NCBI GenBank assembly: GCA_964523405.1
Contig: CAZGAQ010000024.1
Coordinates: forward strand, 1 to 64,000
Direction of reading: 5' to 3'
From: CAZGAQ01 sp964523405
GTDB lineage: Bacteria > Planctomycetota > Phycisphaerae > UBA1845 > Fen-1342
DNA length: 64,000 bases
Shown here: positions 37,461-48,778 of the stretch, piece by piece
How positions within the stretch are numbered: the first letter of the stretch is position 1
Layout: each line of letters starts with the position of its first letter
The notes under the pieces: model-generated
The model's database searches: none
What the model saw: only the letters and a program-made list of their open reading frames with translations
Told to the model about the DNA's origin: nothing
Translations under genes and position numbers: made by a program

Positions 37461-38579
37461 ATGATGAACCCGATTCGACAGATCACGGCGTTGGGACAGG
37501 CCATCTGGTTGGACTACATCAGCCGTGACCTGTTGCGTTCCGGAGAGTTGACCGCACTGGTGGAAGAGGGGATCACGGGGCTGACCTCGAACCCGACGAT
37601 CTTCCACAAGGCCATCACCGGCAGCCGCGTCTACGACGATGAGATTCGTGCGCTGGTACATGACGGCAAGCGCGTCGACGAAGTCTACGAGGGCCTGGTT
37701 TTGGCGGACATCGCCGAGGCGGCGGACTGCCTGCGGCCGGTGTACAACGAGACACACGGGCGGGATGGGTTTGTCAGCATCGAGGTAAACCCACACCTCG
37801 CGCAGGATACCCAGGGTACGATCGCAGAGGCGCGACGGCTATACAGCACACTGAACCGACCGAACGTGATGATCAAGGTGCCGGCGACCGAGGCGGGGCT
37901 GCCCGCCATCACGAAGCTCATCGGCCAGGGGATCAATGTCAACGTGACCCTGATCTTCGCACTCGACATGTACGACCGCGTGATCGAGGCGTACCTGCAG
38001 GGGCTGGAGGAGTTCCGGCAGAGTGGACGGCCATTGGGGCTGGTGTCGTCGGTGGCGTCGTTCTTCGTGAGCCGCGTGGACACGCTGACGGATCGCGTGT
38101 TGGAGCACCGCATTCGGCACGGGGAGGCGCACCTGGAACCGCTGTACGGCCTGGCAGCGGTGGCAAACGCGAAGCTGGCCTATGCCCGTTACCGGGCGGT
38201 CTTTGAGGGGCGGCGCTTCATGGAGTTGCGGGCGGCGGGTGCGCGGCCGCAGCGGCCGCTGTGGGCCAGCACGAGTACGAAGAATCCGAATTACTCGCCG
38301 ACGAAGTACGTGGACCCGCTGATCGGGATCAACACGGTCAACACGGTCCCGCCGCAGACCCTGGAGGCAATCCGCTCACAGGCGGTGGCGGGGCAGACGA
38401 TTGATGATGGCCTCAAGCAGGCGCAGGAGGTGATGCGCGAGCTGGCCAACATCAAGGTGGACATGAAGTGGGTGACGGACGCGCTGCTGGAAGAGGGCTT
38501 GCAGGCGTTCGTGGACTCGTTCGACAAGTTGATGGCGGACCTGGAGATCAAGCGGGGCAATCTGCAGGTGCCACCGTAG
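37461..38579 (+). CDS. tal: Transaldolase
   Basis: A 372-aa enzyme of the non-oxidative pentose phosphate pathway, moving a dihydroxyacetone unit from sedoheptulose-7-P to glyceraldehyde-3-P. Its size fits the long, GluII-like transaldolase group. Family landmarks: ITGLTSNPTIFHKAI, VMIKVPATEAGL, NVNVTLIF and the late WASTSTKNPNY. The ATG at 37461 (a second ATG follows at once) has AGGGA ten bases upstream. A DUF3738 lipoprotein gene follows 73 bases later. Confidence 0.94.
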   Translation: MMNPIRQITALGQAIWLDYISRDLLRSGELTALVEEGITGLTSNPTIFHKAITGSRVYDDEIRALVHDGKRVDEVYEGLVLADIAEAADCLRPVYNETHGRDGFVSIEVNPHLAQDTQGTIAEARRLYSTLNRPNVMIKVPATEAGLPAITKLIGQGINVNVTLIFALDMYDRVIEAYLQGLEEFRQSGRPLGLVSSVASFFVSRVDTLTDRVLEHRIRHGEAHLEPLYGLAAVANAKLAYARYRAVFEGRRFMELRAAGARPQRPLWASTSTKNPNYSPTKYVDPLIGINTVNTVPPQTLEAIRSQAVAGQTIDDGLKQAQEVMRELANIKVDMKWVTDALLEEGLQAFVDSFDKLMADLEIKRGNLQVPP

Positions 38580-38652
38580 GACCCGGGTGCCGGGCATGTC
38601 GGCGGCGCGGGGGGCGGCGGCGACCGGCCGATTCGGGGGGTCAGGAGAGACC

Positions 38653-39483
38653 ATGTTCCAGAACTGGATACGTTGCGGTCTGATCGGCGGCTGCCTGCTG
38701 GGATGCGCGTACGGGTGCATGGAACCACGGTCGCAGCTGACCCCCTATCAGCCGGCCACGCAACCGGCGGCGGGCCCAGCCACGACCGTCCCACAGGTCA
38801 CGCTGCTGGCGGCACAGGATCGCAACGGAGAGCGAGTGATTCAGCTCGTGGAGGCCACGCACACGCTTTCCGCGCGCAGTGTGTCGCTAGCCGACCTGCT
38901 CAACCTGGCGTACCGCACCCCGGAGCGCGCCGGGGAGATTGTGCCGCGACTGTCCGCACTGCGCGTCGACGCGCCCGAGCCGCTGCCCTCAGGCCTGTAT
39001 GACGTTCGAATCTGCCAGCCGGGGGCCAAGTGGCCGCAACTACGGGCGACGCTGCAGCGTGCGATACGCGACACTTTCGGGCTGACAGCGCGGCCGGAGA
39101 CCCGGACGGGCACGGCGCTCGTGCTGACGGCGCCGCAGAAGCGCGTCAAGCCGTTCCAGCCGGCGGACGAGACGGCGCGGGCGAAGGTTCCGGCGGGCGA
39201 GCGCAATGCGGTGCACACGCTGCTCAGCGGAGACGACCTCGCGCTGCTGGCCGATCAGCTGGAAGACTGGCTGCGGCAGCCAGTCGTGGACGAGACCGGC
39301 GTGCGGAGCGGCTACGCGCTACGGGTCTATCAGCACGGGACTTCGGACCTGCTGAGCAAGCCGGACGTGGACACCATCCGCTTATCCCTGCAGCATCAGC
39401 TCGCGCTGGAGCTGGGCGCGGCGCGGCGCCCGGTGCAGTACCTCGTGGTGGAGCGCGTCGGGACGGGTCGCACGCCGCGGTAG
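38653..39483 (+). CDS. DUF3738 (soil-associated TIGR03435-type) lipoprotein
   Basis: A 276-aa exported protein with lipobox CLLGC. The mature part matches DUF3738 in outline: LYDVRICQPG, then LQRAIRDTFGLTARPE, then WLRQPVVDETGVRSGYALRV, the last being the most recognisable family string. The family is abundant in Acidobacteria and other soil bacteria; its function is unknown. AGGAGAG precedes the ATG at 38653. It ends only 20 bases from the convergent response regulator gene, with a hairpin spanning that point. Confidence 0.75.
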   Translation: MFQNWIRCGLIGGCLLGCAYGCMEPRSQLTPYQPATQPAAGPATTVPQVTLLAAQDRNGERVIQLVEATHTLSARSVSLADLLNLAYRTPERAGEIVPRLSALRVDAPEPLPSGLYDVRICQPGAKWPQLRATLQRAIRDTFGLTARPETRTGTALVLTAPQKRVKPFQPADETARAKVPAGERNAVHTLLSGDDLALLADQLEDWLRQPVVDETGVRSGYALRVYQHGTSDLLSKPDVDTIRLSLQHQLALELGAARRPVQYLVVERVGTGRTPR

Positions 39484-39488
39484 ACCGG

Positions 39489-39519
39489 CGCGGCGCTGGC
39501 AACTCAGGCCAGCGCCGCG
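39489..39519. terminator. Hairpin shared by two convergent genes
   Basis: A perfect 12-bp stem, 39489-39500 with 39508-39519, seven-base loop. It lies partly inside the final codons of the minus-strand response regulator. No T-run on either side, so it may work as a bidirectional 3' structure rather than a classic terminator. Confidence 0.5.
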
Positions 39520-40889
39520 GGAATGTCGTACTTGGCCATTTTGTCGCGCAGCGTCGTGCGCGGAATTCCCAGTTTCTGGGCGGCCCGCGCCTGGTTGTTG
39601 GCACACTGCCGCAGCGCCATGAGGATCATGCGCCGCTCGATGTCGGCCACCGTCTCCGTCAGGCCCAATCGTTGACCTTCGACGTCGGCGGTGGTCAGAG
39701 CCAGCGCGGCTGACCCGGTGGTGGGCGTGGTTGCAGGCGGCGTAGTCCCCAGCGGCAGGATGTGCTCGGGGCGGATTTCGTCCCCGCTGCAGAAGGCCAG
39801 CGCCCGCTCCAGCACGTGCTCCAGCTCCCGAACGTTGCCAGGCCAGCCGTGCCGCAACAATTCGTCGAGCGCATGCGGCGCGATCTGCACGACTTTGTCG
39901 CCGACGAGCGCGGCGTGCTTCTGGACGAAGTGCCGCACCAGGACGGGGATATCGTCGGGCCGCTCGCGCAGCGGCGGGATGGTCAGGTTGATCACGTTGA
40001 GGCGGTAGTACAGGTCTTCGCGGAATTTGCCGGCCTTGACGAGCTGCAGCAGATCGCACTTGGTCGCACAGATCAGGCGGACGTCGACGCGCACCGGCTG
40101 TTCACCGCCGACGCGCTCGAACTCCTGTTGCTCGACAACACGCAGCAGCTTGACCTGCAGGTCCGTGGGAATGTCGTCCACCTCGTCCAGCAGCATCGTG
40201 CCGCCGTCGGCCAGTTCAAAGCGCCCGGCCTTCTGGCGGATGGCCCCTGTAAACGCCCCCTTCTCGTGGCCGAACAACTCGCTCTCGAGCACCGAGGGCT
40301 GCAGGGCCGCACAGCTGAAGCGGACGAAGGAGCGGGCAGCGCGCGGGCTGTGCTCGTGAATTGCCTCGGCGAACAGCTCCTTGCCGGTGCCGCTCTCGCC
40401 GCACAGGAGGATCGTGCGGTCGCTGGCGGCCACGCCACGGAGCTGCTGGAACAGCCGCTTCATGCCACGGCTGCGGGCCACGAGGCGTCCGAAGGTCTCA
40501 ATCCGATCGTCGCCATTGGTCGCAGTGTGGCTGGCGAAGAGGCGGTCGAGTTTGAGCAGCAGGTCCTGGGTGGTGAACGGTTTGGTGATATAGTCGTACG
40601 CCCCGCGCTTGATCGCCAGCACCGCGGTATCGACGGTGGCGTAGGCGGTCATCAGAATGACCTCGACCTGGGGGTGCAGGCGTTTGACGTAGGTGAGCAG
40701 TTCCAGGCCGCTCATGCCCGGCATGCGCACGTCCGTGACCACGACGTCAATCGGGCGGCTGTCGAAAATGCGCCGCGCCGTTTCGGCGTCGGCGGCCTCA
40801 AAGACCTCGTAGCCGTGCTCGCTGAGCTCGATTTGCAGCGTAATGCGCTTGAGGGGCTCGTCATCTACCACGAGGATGCGCGGACGCAT
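39504..40889 (-). CDS. Sigma-54-dependent response regulator, NtrC family
   Basis: A 461-aa regulator. REC domain (1-115): acidic pair DD9-10, phosphoacceptor Asp53 in VTDVRMPG, Lys103 in ITKPF. AAA+ domain (about 135-370): Walker A GESGTGKE (164-171) and the sigma-54 contact loop GAFTGA (211-216). C-terminal Fis-type helix-turn-helix (about 415-460; AAQKLGIPRTTLRDKM). All activation motifs are intact. The ATG at 40889 has AAGGAG five bases upstream. The cognate histidine kinase is not adjacent, and the regulon cannot be inferred. Confidence 0.94.
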   Translation of the reverse strand: MRPRILVVDDEPLKRITLQIELSEHGYEVFEAADAETARRIFDSRPIDVVVTDVRMPGMSGLELLTYVKRLHPQVEVILMTAYATVDTAVLAIKRGAYDYITKPFTTQDLLLKLDRLFASHTATNGDDRIETFGRLVARSRGMKRLFQQLRGVAASDRTILLCGESGTGKELFAEAIHEHSPRAARSFVRFSCAALQPSVLESELFGHEKGAFTGAIRQKAGRFELADGGTMLLDEVDDIPTDLQVKLLRVVEQQEFERVGGEQPVRVDVRLICATKCDLLQLVKAGKFREDLYYRLNVINLTIPPLRERPDDIPVLVRHFVQKHAALVGDKVVQIAPHALDELLRHGWPGNVRELEHVLERALAFCSGDEIRPEHILPLGTTPPATTPTTGSAALALTTADVEGQRLGLTETVADIERRMILMALRQCANNQARAAQKLGIPRTTLRDKMAKYDIPAALA

Positions 40890-41062
40890 ACGGACTCCTT
40901 CCTCCATGACGGGGTGCCGCGTGCCAAACTGCCCGCACGACGCCGCTACTAGAACGCAAATCGGCGGACGGATCAACGGCTGCGGGCGCGGATTGCGCCG
41001 ATTTGCGCGGCTAGAATGAGAATGGGCGTGCCGACCACGCCGGTTGTCAAGCAGGGCGCTGT

Positions 41063-41896
41063 ATGGGTTGGCAGGACCGCGAGTACGGAAACGGGCCGTA
41101 CGCCGACGCGGACGCAGGCGTCTGGTCGCGCGTGCGGCGCCCCACGGGAGTCACGCTCGGACTGATGATCGGGCATGTCGCCGCGCTGCTGTTGGCGACC
41201 CTGCTGCGTCGGGACCTGGCGGGCGCGGCGGAATCCCTGACCTGGATCGTTACCAGCCCCCTGGGCATCCTGCTCCACCCCTACCTGACCAGCAAGTTGC
41301 TGACCGGGGTGTTCGTCGTGCTGGCACTATGGTCACTCGGCGGCCGCCTCGAGGCCAGAATCGGCCACGGGCGCTTACTGACCGTGTACCTGCTGGGGAA
41401 TCTGCTGGCGGGCAGCGTGTACTGGGCCCTGGTGCATGCGGCGCCGCCGCTGGCGGCCGCACCTCTCGAATATCCCGTAGGCGCGCTGGCGGCGTTCTGC
41501 CTCCTGGCCTGGCGCGTGCTGCGACACGATGCCGTCGCGGTCTTCGGTCGAACGACGTCGACGGCGATGGTGTACGCGATCTCGGCAGCCATCGTGATCA
41601 CGCTGCAGTTGCTGACGGAGCGCCAAGGTGCGGTCGCGTGGGTGCTGGCGGCCGGCGGCGGCACCGCAGCGGTGGGTCTCGTGCAGGGGCTGGCGCACGT
41701 GATCGGTGCCGCCCGGCAACGACGGCCCCGCGTGCACCCGTCGATTCCCCGGGCGCCGCGCCCGGCTCCGACCGCAGAGCCGGAACTCGACGACTTGCTG
41801 GCGAAGATCAGCCGGGGCGGCTTGGACTCGCTTACCCCCGCGGAGCACGAACGTCTGGAAGCGGCGCGCCGCCGGTTGCTTCGGCGGGAGCACTAA
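41063..41896 (+). CDS. Rhomboid-fold membrane protein lacking catalytic residues, with C-terminal DUF6576-type tail
   Basis: A 277-aa protein with about six membrane helices in the rhomboid order (LGGRLEARIGHGRLL around loop 1, then LLGNLLAGSVYW). In active rhomboids the next helix carries GxSG; here the equivalent stretch reads YPVGALAAF, with no serine. The later helix that should carry the catalytic His (HLGG-type) reads AWVLAAGGGTAAVG. It is therefore probably a pseudoprotease. The tail LDDLLAKISRGGLDSLTPAEHERL matches the short domain found at the end of many rhomboid-like proteins. Start at 41063 is supported by a TAGAAT at 41012-41017. Confidence 0.78.
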   Translation: MGWQDREYGNGPYADADAGVWSRVRRPTGVTLGLMIGHVAALLLATLLRRDLAGAAESLTWIVTSPLGILLHPYLTSKLLTGVFVVLALWSLGGRLEARIGHGRLLTVYLLGNLLAGSVYWALVHAAPPLAAAPLEYPVGALAAFCLLAWRVLRHDAVAVFGRTTSTAMVYAISAAIVITLQLLTERQGAVAWVLAAGGGTAAVGLVQGLAHVIGAARQRRPRVHPSIPRAPRPAPTAEPELDDLLAKISRGGLDSLTPAEHERLEAARRRLLRREH

Positions 41897-41992
41897 CGCC
41901 GCACGGCGGCCGGCCCGGTCACCGACCGCCGCAAGGTGGTTCAGCGGGCAGGCGCGGAGGTCTTTAGCCCTCGGGCTCGGCGCGGTCGACCC

Positions 41993-43795
41993 TCAGCGCC
42001 AGTAGTAATGCCACGAGTAGTCGAGTTCGACGTTCTGGCCCGCGTCGAGTTGGGCCTTCCAGACAATGCGCCCGATGCCATTGAAGCGGTACCACCAGTA
42101 CGGCCAGTTGTAGGCGTACCACCAATTGGGATAGGCATAACCGTCGGGCCGGACGCGCTGATCCTCAAACGCATTTGCCTTTTCGAGCGTCCCCTCGTGG
42201 CTGGCCGTGTCGACGACGCCGAGGACGTGGCGGGTCACCTCAACGCAAACGCGCTGGGCGCGGTGGTTGTGCAGGTTGATCTTGCCCGTCAGGTCGATCT
42301 TGCCATAGGACTCGTTGTCCCACTTCTCGACGTTGGGCGTGCGCCGCACTTCCAACTCCGATTTGGCGGCGGTGACATCGACGGCCGTTGTCAGGTCGAG
42401 GTCGCTGCGTCCGCCGCGCGGGGTGTAAGTCATGAGGCTCTGGGCCAACAACTGGCCGTCGCGGAGGATGACGGCGGGGGCCGTCGTCAGCGGAGAGGCG
42501 CTCGTATTTTGCATGCGGATGCGGTGCATGACCTTGGGCGCGCTGCTCAGGCGCGCGAGCTGCAGGGCCCGGTCGTTGTTGCAGTTACGCTCGATCTCGG
42601 GCGGCGGTGCGAACGGAATGTCCAGGGCATATACGTCTTCGTAGGGCAGCGTGAACTCCGTGACCGGGACGACCATGCGTTCGCCTTTGCGCAAGGCGAC
42701 GTGCTCGAGCGTGAAGATGAACAGGTCTTCGTGGCGGCCGGTGAGACCGGCGTCGCTCTCGTCGACGGGAGCCCGGTCACCGCCGGGCGGGTCATTGTCC
42801 AGCTGCGCCTGCTGGGACATGATGGCGTTGCTCAGCGCCCACTGCATGTTCCGCCCCTGTTGGGTCTGAAAGCTCTGTGCGAGCTGCGCGACGGCCTCCT
42901 GCAGGGCGATCGGATCGACCGTGTCCCGAAAGTAGAACGAGGGGACCCCGACCACCAGATGTACGGTCGTGTCGTCGAGGTCGGCGAGTTCGTTGACGAG
43001 CGTGGCCTGCAGCTTGATGCGCGCCTGCCCCGCCCCATCGATGTCGACGCGGTATTCGGGAATCCAGCGCACGCCCCTTTGCAGGTAGAGCATGCCGACG
43101 TGGGCCGTCGCTCCCGACGTCGGTGTGTCCCAGGTGAGCTTGAGCGTCATCAGGCGGCGCGATTCCTCCACCGGCATCTGCGGCTGGACGTCGCCGCGGA
43201 AGGTGACCTCACGAATTCGGTCCAGGGGCAGCGCTTTGGTCCCTTCCGGCACCCGCAGCAGCACGATGGAGCCTGGTCGACCGGCCGTTGGGGCCGCCGG
43301 GGGGTTGCCCGCCACCCGCGGTATCGACGGATCTGGGGCGGCGCGCTCGTTCGGCTCGCCCTTCGGCAGGCCGATGACGGTGGCCGCGTAGGATTTGCCG
43401 TCCACCTCGGTCAGGAAGATCTCGGCACCGGGGTTGGCTTCGAGCAGTTCGTGGACATTCAGGGCCGTGCGGCTCGTGCGCACTTTACGCTGACCGGCGA
43501 CAACGGCGGTCAGCTTGGCGTGCGCGTCGGCCGAATACGGCCAGAAAGTCCCGAGTACGGGCGTGGGAAGCGTATCGAGGACGACGTCCCCGGCGGCGTC
43601 AGTGGGCAGGGTGCTCTCATGCAACACGAAGGCGTGGCCGTCTTTGAACACGGTCAATTCTTTCACGGGCATGCAGGTCAGCACGCTGGCTTCGACGGGC
43701 GCGGGCTGCGGCGGCCGGGGCAGCCCCCCCTTCTGCCCCATGGCCACAGTGGTGCAGACAAAGACGGCGATCAGCGCGGCGAGGCGGCGGTACAT
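41993..43795 (-). CDS. Exported DUF4139-like protein
   Basis: A 600-aa secreted or envelope protein. AGGGAG lies five bases before the ATG at 43795; the signal peptide runs to about AMGQ. The N-terminal half begins with VKELTVFKDGHAFVLHE, a strand-rich region; the centre has LMTLKLTWDTPTSGATAHVGMLYLQRGVRWIPEYRVD, and the end YSWHYYWR, all of the DUF4139 type. A Trp/Tyr-dense patch lies near the C-terminus (YPNWWYAYNWPYWWYRFNG). Function unknown. Confidence 0.72.
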   Translation of the reverse strand: MYRRLAALIAVFVCTTVAMGQKGGLPRPPQPAPVEASVLTCMPVKELTVFKDGHAFVLHESTLPTDAAGDVVLDTLPTPVLGTFWPYSADAHAKLTAVVAGQRKVRTSRTALNVHELLEANPGAEIFLTEVDGKSYAATVIGLPKGEPNERAAPDPSIPRVAGNPPAAPTAGRPGSIVLLRVPEGTKALPLDRIREVTFRGDVQPQMPVEESRRLMTLKLTWDTPTSGATAHVGMLYLQRGVRWIPEYRVDIDGAGQARIKLQATLVNELADLDDTTVHLVVGVPSFYFRDTVDPIALQEAVAQLAQSFQTQQGRNMQWALSNAIMSQQAQLDNDPPGGDRAPVDESDAGLTGRHEDLFIFTLEHVALRKGERMVVPVTEFTLPYEDVYALDIPFAPPPEIERNCNNDRALQLARLSSAPKVMHRIRMQNTSASPLTTAPAVILRDGQLLAQSLMTYTPRGGRSDLDLTTAVDVTAAKSELEVRRTPNVEKWDNESYGKIDLTGKINLHNHRAQRVCVEVTRHVLGVVDTASHEGTLEKANAFEDQRVRPDGYAYPNWWYAYNWPYWWYRFNGIGRIVWKAQLDAGQNVELDYSWHYYWR

Positions 43796-43934
43796 GGCGG
43801 CTCCCTGGGCGGTGGCGACCGACCGAGCCGGAGCCAATCCGGCCGGGCGGCGCACGGTTCAGGTTGGACACTGCGAAGAGTGTGCCACCGGTTCCGGGGG
43901 CGGGCGCAAAGGCTGTGTAACATCCGCGCGGGGC

Positions 43935-43978
43935 GAGGCTCGCCGCACTCAACGTCGGCCACGGGGGGCCGACGCTAC
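43935..43978. repeat. REP-like palindromic repeat, copy 2
   Basis: Core 43951-43978, identical to copy 1 at 27 of 28 positions (A for G after GTCGGCC). The left flank GAGGCTCGCCGCACTC is also similar. It lies between typA (upstream on the minus strand) and the DUF4139-like gene. Confidence 0.75.
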
Positions 43979-44037
43979 GCGCTGCACGACAGGGAGTAAC
44001 GCCGCGCCGAGCAAGGCTGGAGGGCGCGGGGGACGGG

Positions 44038-45855
<1,818 letters not shown>

Positions 45856-45929
45856 AAAGCGCACACTCACAGGCCGGCGCGCCCGGTCCGGGGACGGACC
45901 TGCCGGCAGAGCCGAAGAATAAACGAAGC

Positions 45930-45958
45930 ATTGTCGGCGGGCGCGAGGCGGGACGCAA
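45930..45958 (-). promoter_or_regulatory. Promoter for typA
   Basis: On the minus strand: TTGCGT, 17-base spacer, GACAAT. The implied leader is about 68 bases. Confidence 0.55.
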
Positions 45959-46012
45959 TGCGGATAATGTCGGCCGGCAGACGCGGCCAAGTCGGTGCGG
46001 GCGGGCCCTTGT

Positions 46013-46053
46013 GCGCAGAAGAAAGGTGGAGCGAGCCCGTCGCCCGCTCCACC
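46013..46053 (-). terminator. Rho-independent terminator after the flotillin gene
   Basis: Stem 46045-46053 with 46025-46033 (GGTGGAGCG / CGCTCCACC), 11-base loop, followed on the minus strand by TTTCTTCTG. Confidence 0.75.
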
Positions 46054-46087
46054 CCAGTACGTGTTCGGTCAGAAAGCCGACTCGGTC

Positions 46088-47986
46088 CTAGGTCTTCCGG
46101 CCGCCCTGGTCACCCGGCTTGGCGCCATCACCCGCCGGGCCACCGGCGGCCGGCACGTCGCCACTCCCGGCGACGCGCTTGGCCACGGCACCCAGGGCGC
46201 CCGTGATCGCGCCGCCGAGCGACGTGGCCGCGGACTTGATCTCCGCCGGCACAGACTTCTCCAGGCCGTCCACCAGCGTCCCCAGTGCCTGGCCGCGGAA
46301 GAACGCCGACGACATCTTCTCGAAGGTCGATGGATCGCCCCACAACTGCACGTGGGCGTTGGCGAGCGCCTGCCCAAAGGCCTGGGCCGCGGCAATCCGG
46401 GCATCCTTGTCGGCCGCGATCTTGGCCAGTTCGACCTGCAGTTCACGGGCGATTTTCTCGAAACGGGCCTGGCCTTCCAGGTCCCGGATCTTCACCTGCA
46501 CTTGCGCGTCCTGCACCTTCACCTGCTCCTGCGCGACGGTGACCGGCACCATCTGCACCGCCCGCTCGGCTTCGGCCTCGAGCGACTTGGCCTGCTTGGT
46601 GGCCTCGGCCAGCGTGATGCGAGCCTGGGCCTGCTTGGTCGCCGCAGTCTGCTCCGCGTCGGCCTTCTTGACCTCGGAGTACGCAGCCACGTCGGCGTGC
46701 ATCTGCTGCTCGATCCGCTGCCGCTCGACCTCAGCCTGCTTGGCGATGACCGCCTTGTCCTTGTCCCGCTCGGCCGTCGCGCGGACCTCGACCGTCATGA
46801 CGGCCTGCTCCGCGGCCTTGCGCTCCTGCTCTGCGGCCAACCGGGCCGCCTCGGCGGCCGCCCGTTTCTTTTCGGCGTCGGCCACGGCGATCTGCTGCTC
46901 GCGACGGGCAAGCTCGACCGCGCGCTCGCGGGCGACGGCCGCGATCTGAGCAGCCTGCTCGCGCACCTGGTTGGCGACTTCGACGGCCTTGGTCTGGTCG
47001 ACGGTGGCGAGCTTCACTTCGCGCTCCGCCTCGACGCGGGCGATGCCGGCGAGCTTGCTCTGCTCGGCCGTCACCGTCGCGGCGCGCTGCTGGGCCTCGG
47101 CCGTCGCAATGCTCTTGGAGGAATCCGCGTCGGCCTTGGCGCGGGATTCCAGCACCTCCTGCTGGGCGACGTACTGCGCCGTCTTGACGTTCTGCTCCTT
47201 GACCCGCTGATCGGCCTCGCGCTCGATCTGGTTGCGCACGACGCGCTGCGCCTGCACCTGTTCCGCGATGGTCCGCGCACCCTGCGCGTCGAACACATTC
47301 TCTTCCGGACGCATCGCGCCCAGCGGCGCCTGGTCGAGGCTGGAAATCGTGACCGATTCCAGCGTCAGCCCGTTTGACTTGAGGTCCTGTTCGACGATCT
47401 TCTGCACAGCCTCGGCGAACTCGGCCCGCTTGGCGTTCAAGTCGTACAGCGTCTGCGTGGCCGCCACCGTGCGCAAGGCCGAGACCAGCTTCTCGAAAAT
47501 GAGTTGCTGCACGGCCTGTGGGCTGCCGGAGTTCGAGCCCAGCGAGGTCGCGGCTTGAATAATGTCTTCCGGCTCCTTCTTCACGCGGACGTAGAAAACG
47601 GCTTTCACGTCGGCACGCAGGAAGTCGGCGGTGATCAGCGCTTCCGGCCCGGTACGATCCACGTCCAGCTTGAATGTCTTCAGCGAGACCGGGATGACTT
47701 CATGCACAACCGGGATCACGATTGCGCCGCCGTCGATGACGCAGCGCCGCCCGCCCATGCCGGTCAGCACGAAGGCCTCGTCGGCGGAGGCCTTGCGGTA
47801 CAGCCGTGTGACGATCGCCACGATGGCGACCACGAGGAGTACGGCGCCGCCCGCGAACATGAAGATGACGCGGGCACGGTCGCCGATCGCATCGTTGGGG
47901 ATGAAGTACGGCCCCACGATCAGAGCGATACCGACCAGCGTCCCCATGAACATGAAGATCGACAGTGATGACTTGTTCCCGTTCAT
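46088..47986 (-). CDS. Flotillin-like SPFH protein (YqiK/FloT type)
   Basis: A 632-aa membrane scaffold protein. An N-terminal membrane helix (TLVGIALIVGPYF) and a second one (VIFMFAGGAVLLVV) are followed by the SPFH/band-7 domain (about 85-300, ending in LDQAPLGAMRPEENVFD). A long charged Ala/Glu/Gln-rich coiled coil (about 310-560) follows. The C-terminal tail is Gly/Ala-rich. Flotillins assemble rings that organise membrane microdomains. The ATG at 47986 has AAAGGGG seven bases upstream. The NfeD-type gene starts 63 bases before it, the usual flotillin partner arrangement. Confidence 0.9.
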   Translation of the reverse strand: MNGNKSSLSIFMFMGTLVGIALIVGPYFIPNDAIGDRARVIFMFAGGAVLLVVAIVAIVTRLYRKASADEAFVLTGMGGRRCVIDGGAIVIPVVHEVIPVSLKTFKLDVDRTGPEALITADFLRADVKAVFYVRVKKEPEDIIQAATSLGSNSGSPQAVQQLIFEKLVSALRTVAATQTLYDLNAKRAEFAEAVQKIVEQDLKSNGLTLESVTISSLDQAPLGAMRPEENVFDAQGARTIAEQVQAQRVVRNQIEREADQRVKEQNVKTAQYVAQQEVLESRAKADADSSKSIATAEAQQRAATVTAEQSKLAGIARVEAEREVKLATVDQTKAVEVANQVREQAAQIAAVARERAVELARREQQIAVADAEKKRAAAEAARLAAEQERKAAEQAVMTVEVRATAERDKDKAVIAKQAEVERQRIEQQMHADVAAYSEVKKADAEQTAATKQAQARITLAEATKQAKSLEAEAERAVQMVPVTVAQEQVKVQDAQVQVKIRDLEGQARFEKIARELQVELAKIAADKDARIAAAQAFGQALANAHVQLWGDPSTFEKMSSAFFRGQALGTLVDGLEKSVPAEIKSAATSLGGAITGALGAVAKRVAGSGDVPAAGGPAGDGAKPGDQGGRKT

Positions 47987-48049
47987 GCGCAGACCCCTTT
48001 CATGCCAGCGCGGACTTTGTCCGTTAACCCTCACTCGCGTATGGCGCGC

Positions 48050-48778
48050 CTACGCGGAACGCGCCCCCGGTTGCGGCGCACTGGCCGGCTCCGGTGCCAC
48101 CAGGAACACCCGCGCTCCCGGTTCATAGCGCAGCAAGACGACCGGCGTATCTGCCGGCAGGGCCACTTCACCCGACCGCACGCGACACGCGACCTCCCGC
48201 AGCGTATTCCGCTCGTCGCGCAGCCGCACGACGCCGGAGGTCTCGGTCACGCGATACAGCACGCGCCCGCGCAGCCCCACCAGCTCGCGCTGCGGCGTAT
48301 GGTGCGTCTCGAACGTGGGCATGACGCGCGCCAGCCCGTAGGCGATCTGCCGCGTAATCAGCAGGGCGGCCGCCGCCGCGATGGCGATGGCCACCCAGAC
48401 CCGGTCCGCGCCGAGGAGCGTCAGGCTGGCCAGTCCGACCACGCCCCACACGAAGCAGTAGCACATCACCAGGATCGACAAGGGCACGCGGCCGATGCCG
48501 AAGAAATCGAGGACCGCAGGCAAGACGTGCCCGGCGTCGGCGTGCGCCAGGTCGTGCCCGGTATCGGCATCGTGATCCAGCCCGGCTTCGGCGGCGGCGC
48601 TGTCCGCGCTGGCTTCGAAATCATGGTCGATGCCACTGGCGGCGTCGCCGCCCAGATCGCCGTGGACGTCCGCGCCTGAAGAGGCGCCCAGGCCGGTCAG
48701 GGCCGTGACGAGCAGGTACAGCGCCCCCAGCGCGATGGGGATCAGGAAGAGCAGGTTTTGCCATTCCAGTAGCGCCAT
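48050..48778 (-). CDS. NfeD/YqiJ-type OB-fold membrane protein
   Basis: A 242-aa protein. An N-terminal membrane helix (LLFLIPIALGALYLLVTAL) is followed by an Asp/His/Ala-rich linker (about 45-85), then two or three membrane helices and a C-terminal OB-fold domain (LVGLRGRVLYRVTETSGVVRL...PADTPVVLL). GGGAGG lies six bases before the ATG at 48778. NfeD-type proteins act with flotillins encoded next to them; here the flotillin gene follows by 63 bases. The Asp/His-rich linker is unusual and could bind metal. Confidence 0.85.
   Translation of the reverse strand: MALLEWQNLLFLIPIALGALYLLVTALTGLGASSGADVHGDLGGDAASGIDHDFEASADSAAAEAGLDHDADTGHDLAHADAGHVLPAVLDFFGIGRVPLSILVMCYCFVWGVVGLASLTLLGADRVWVAIAIAAAAALLITRQIAYGLARVMPTFETHHTPQRELVGLRGRVLYRVTETSGVVRLRDERNTLREVACRVRSGEVALPADTPVVLLRYEPGARVFLVAPEPASAPQPGARSA

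Noticed and set aside
41936..43999. 687-codon open frame opposite the DUF4139-like gene
   Set aside because: Shadow frame: no ribosome site, no recognisable domain, low-complexity His/Arg/Val composition.
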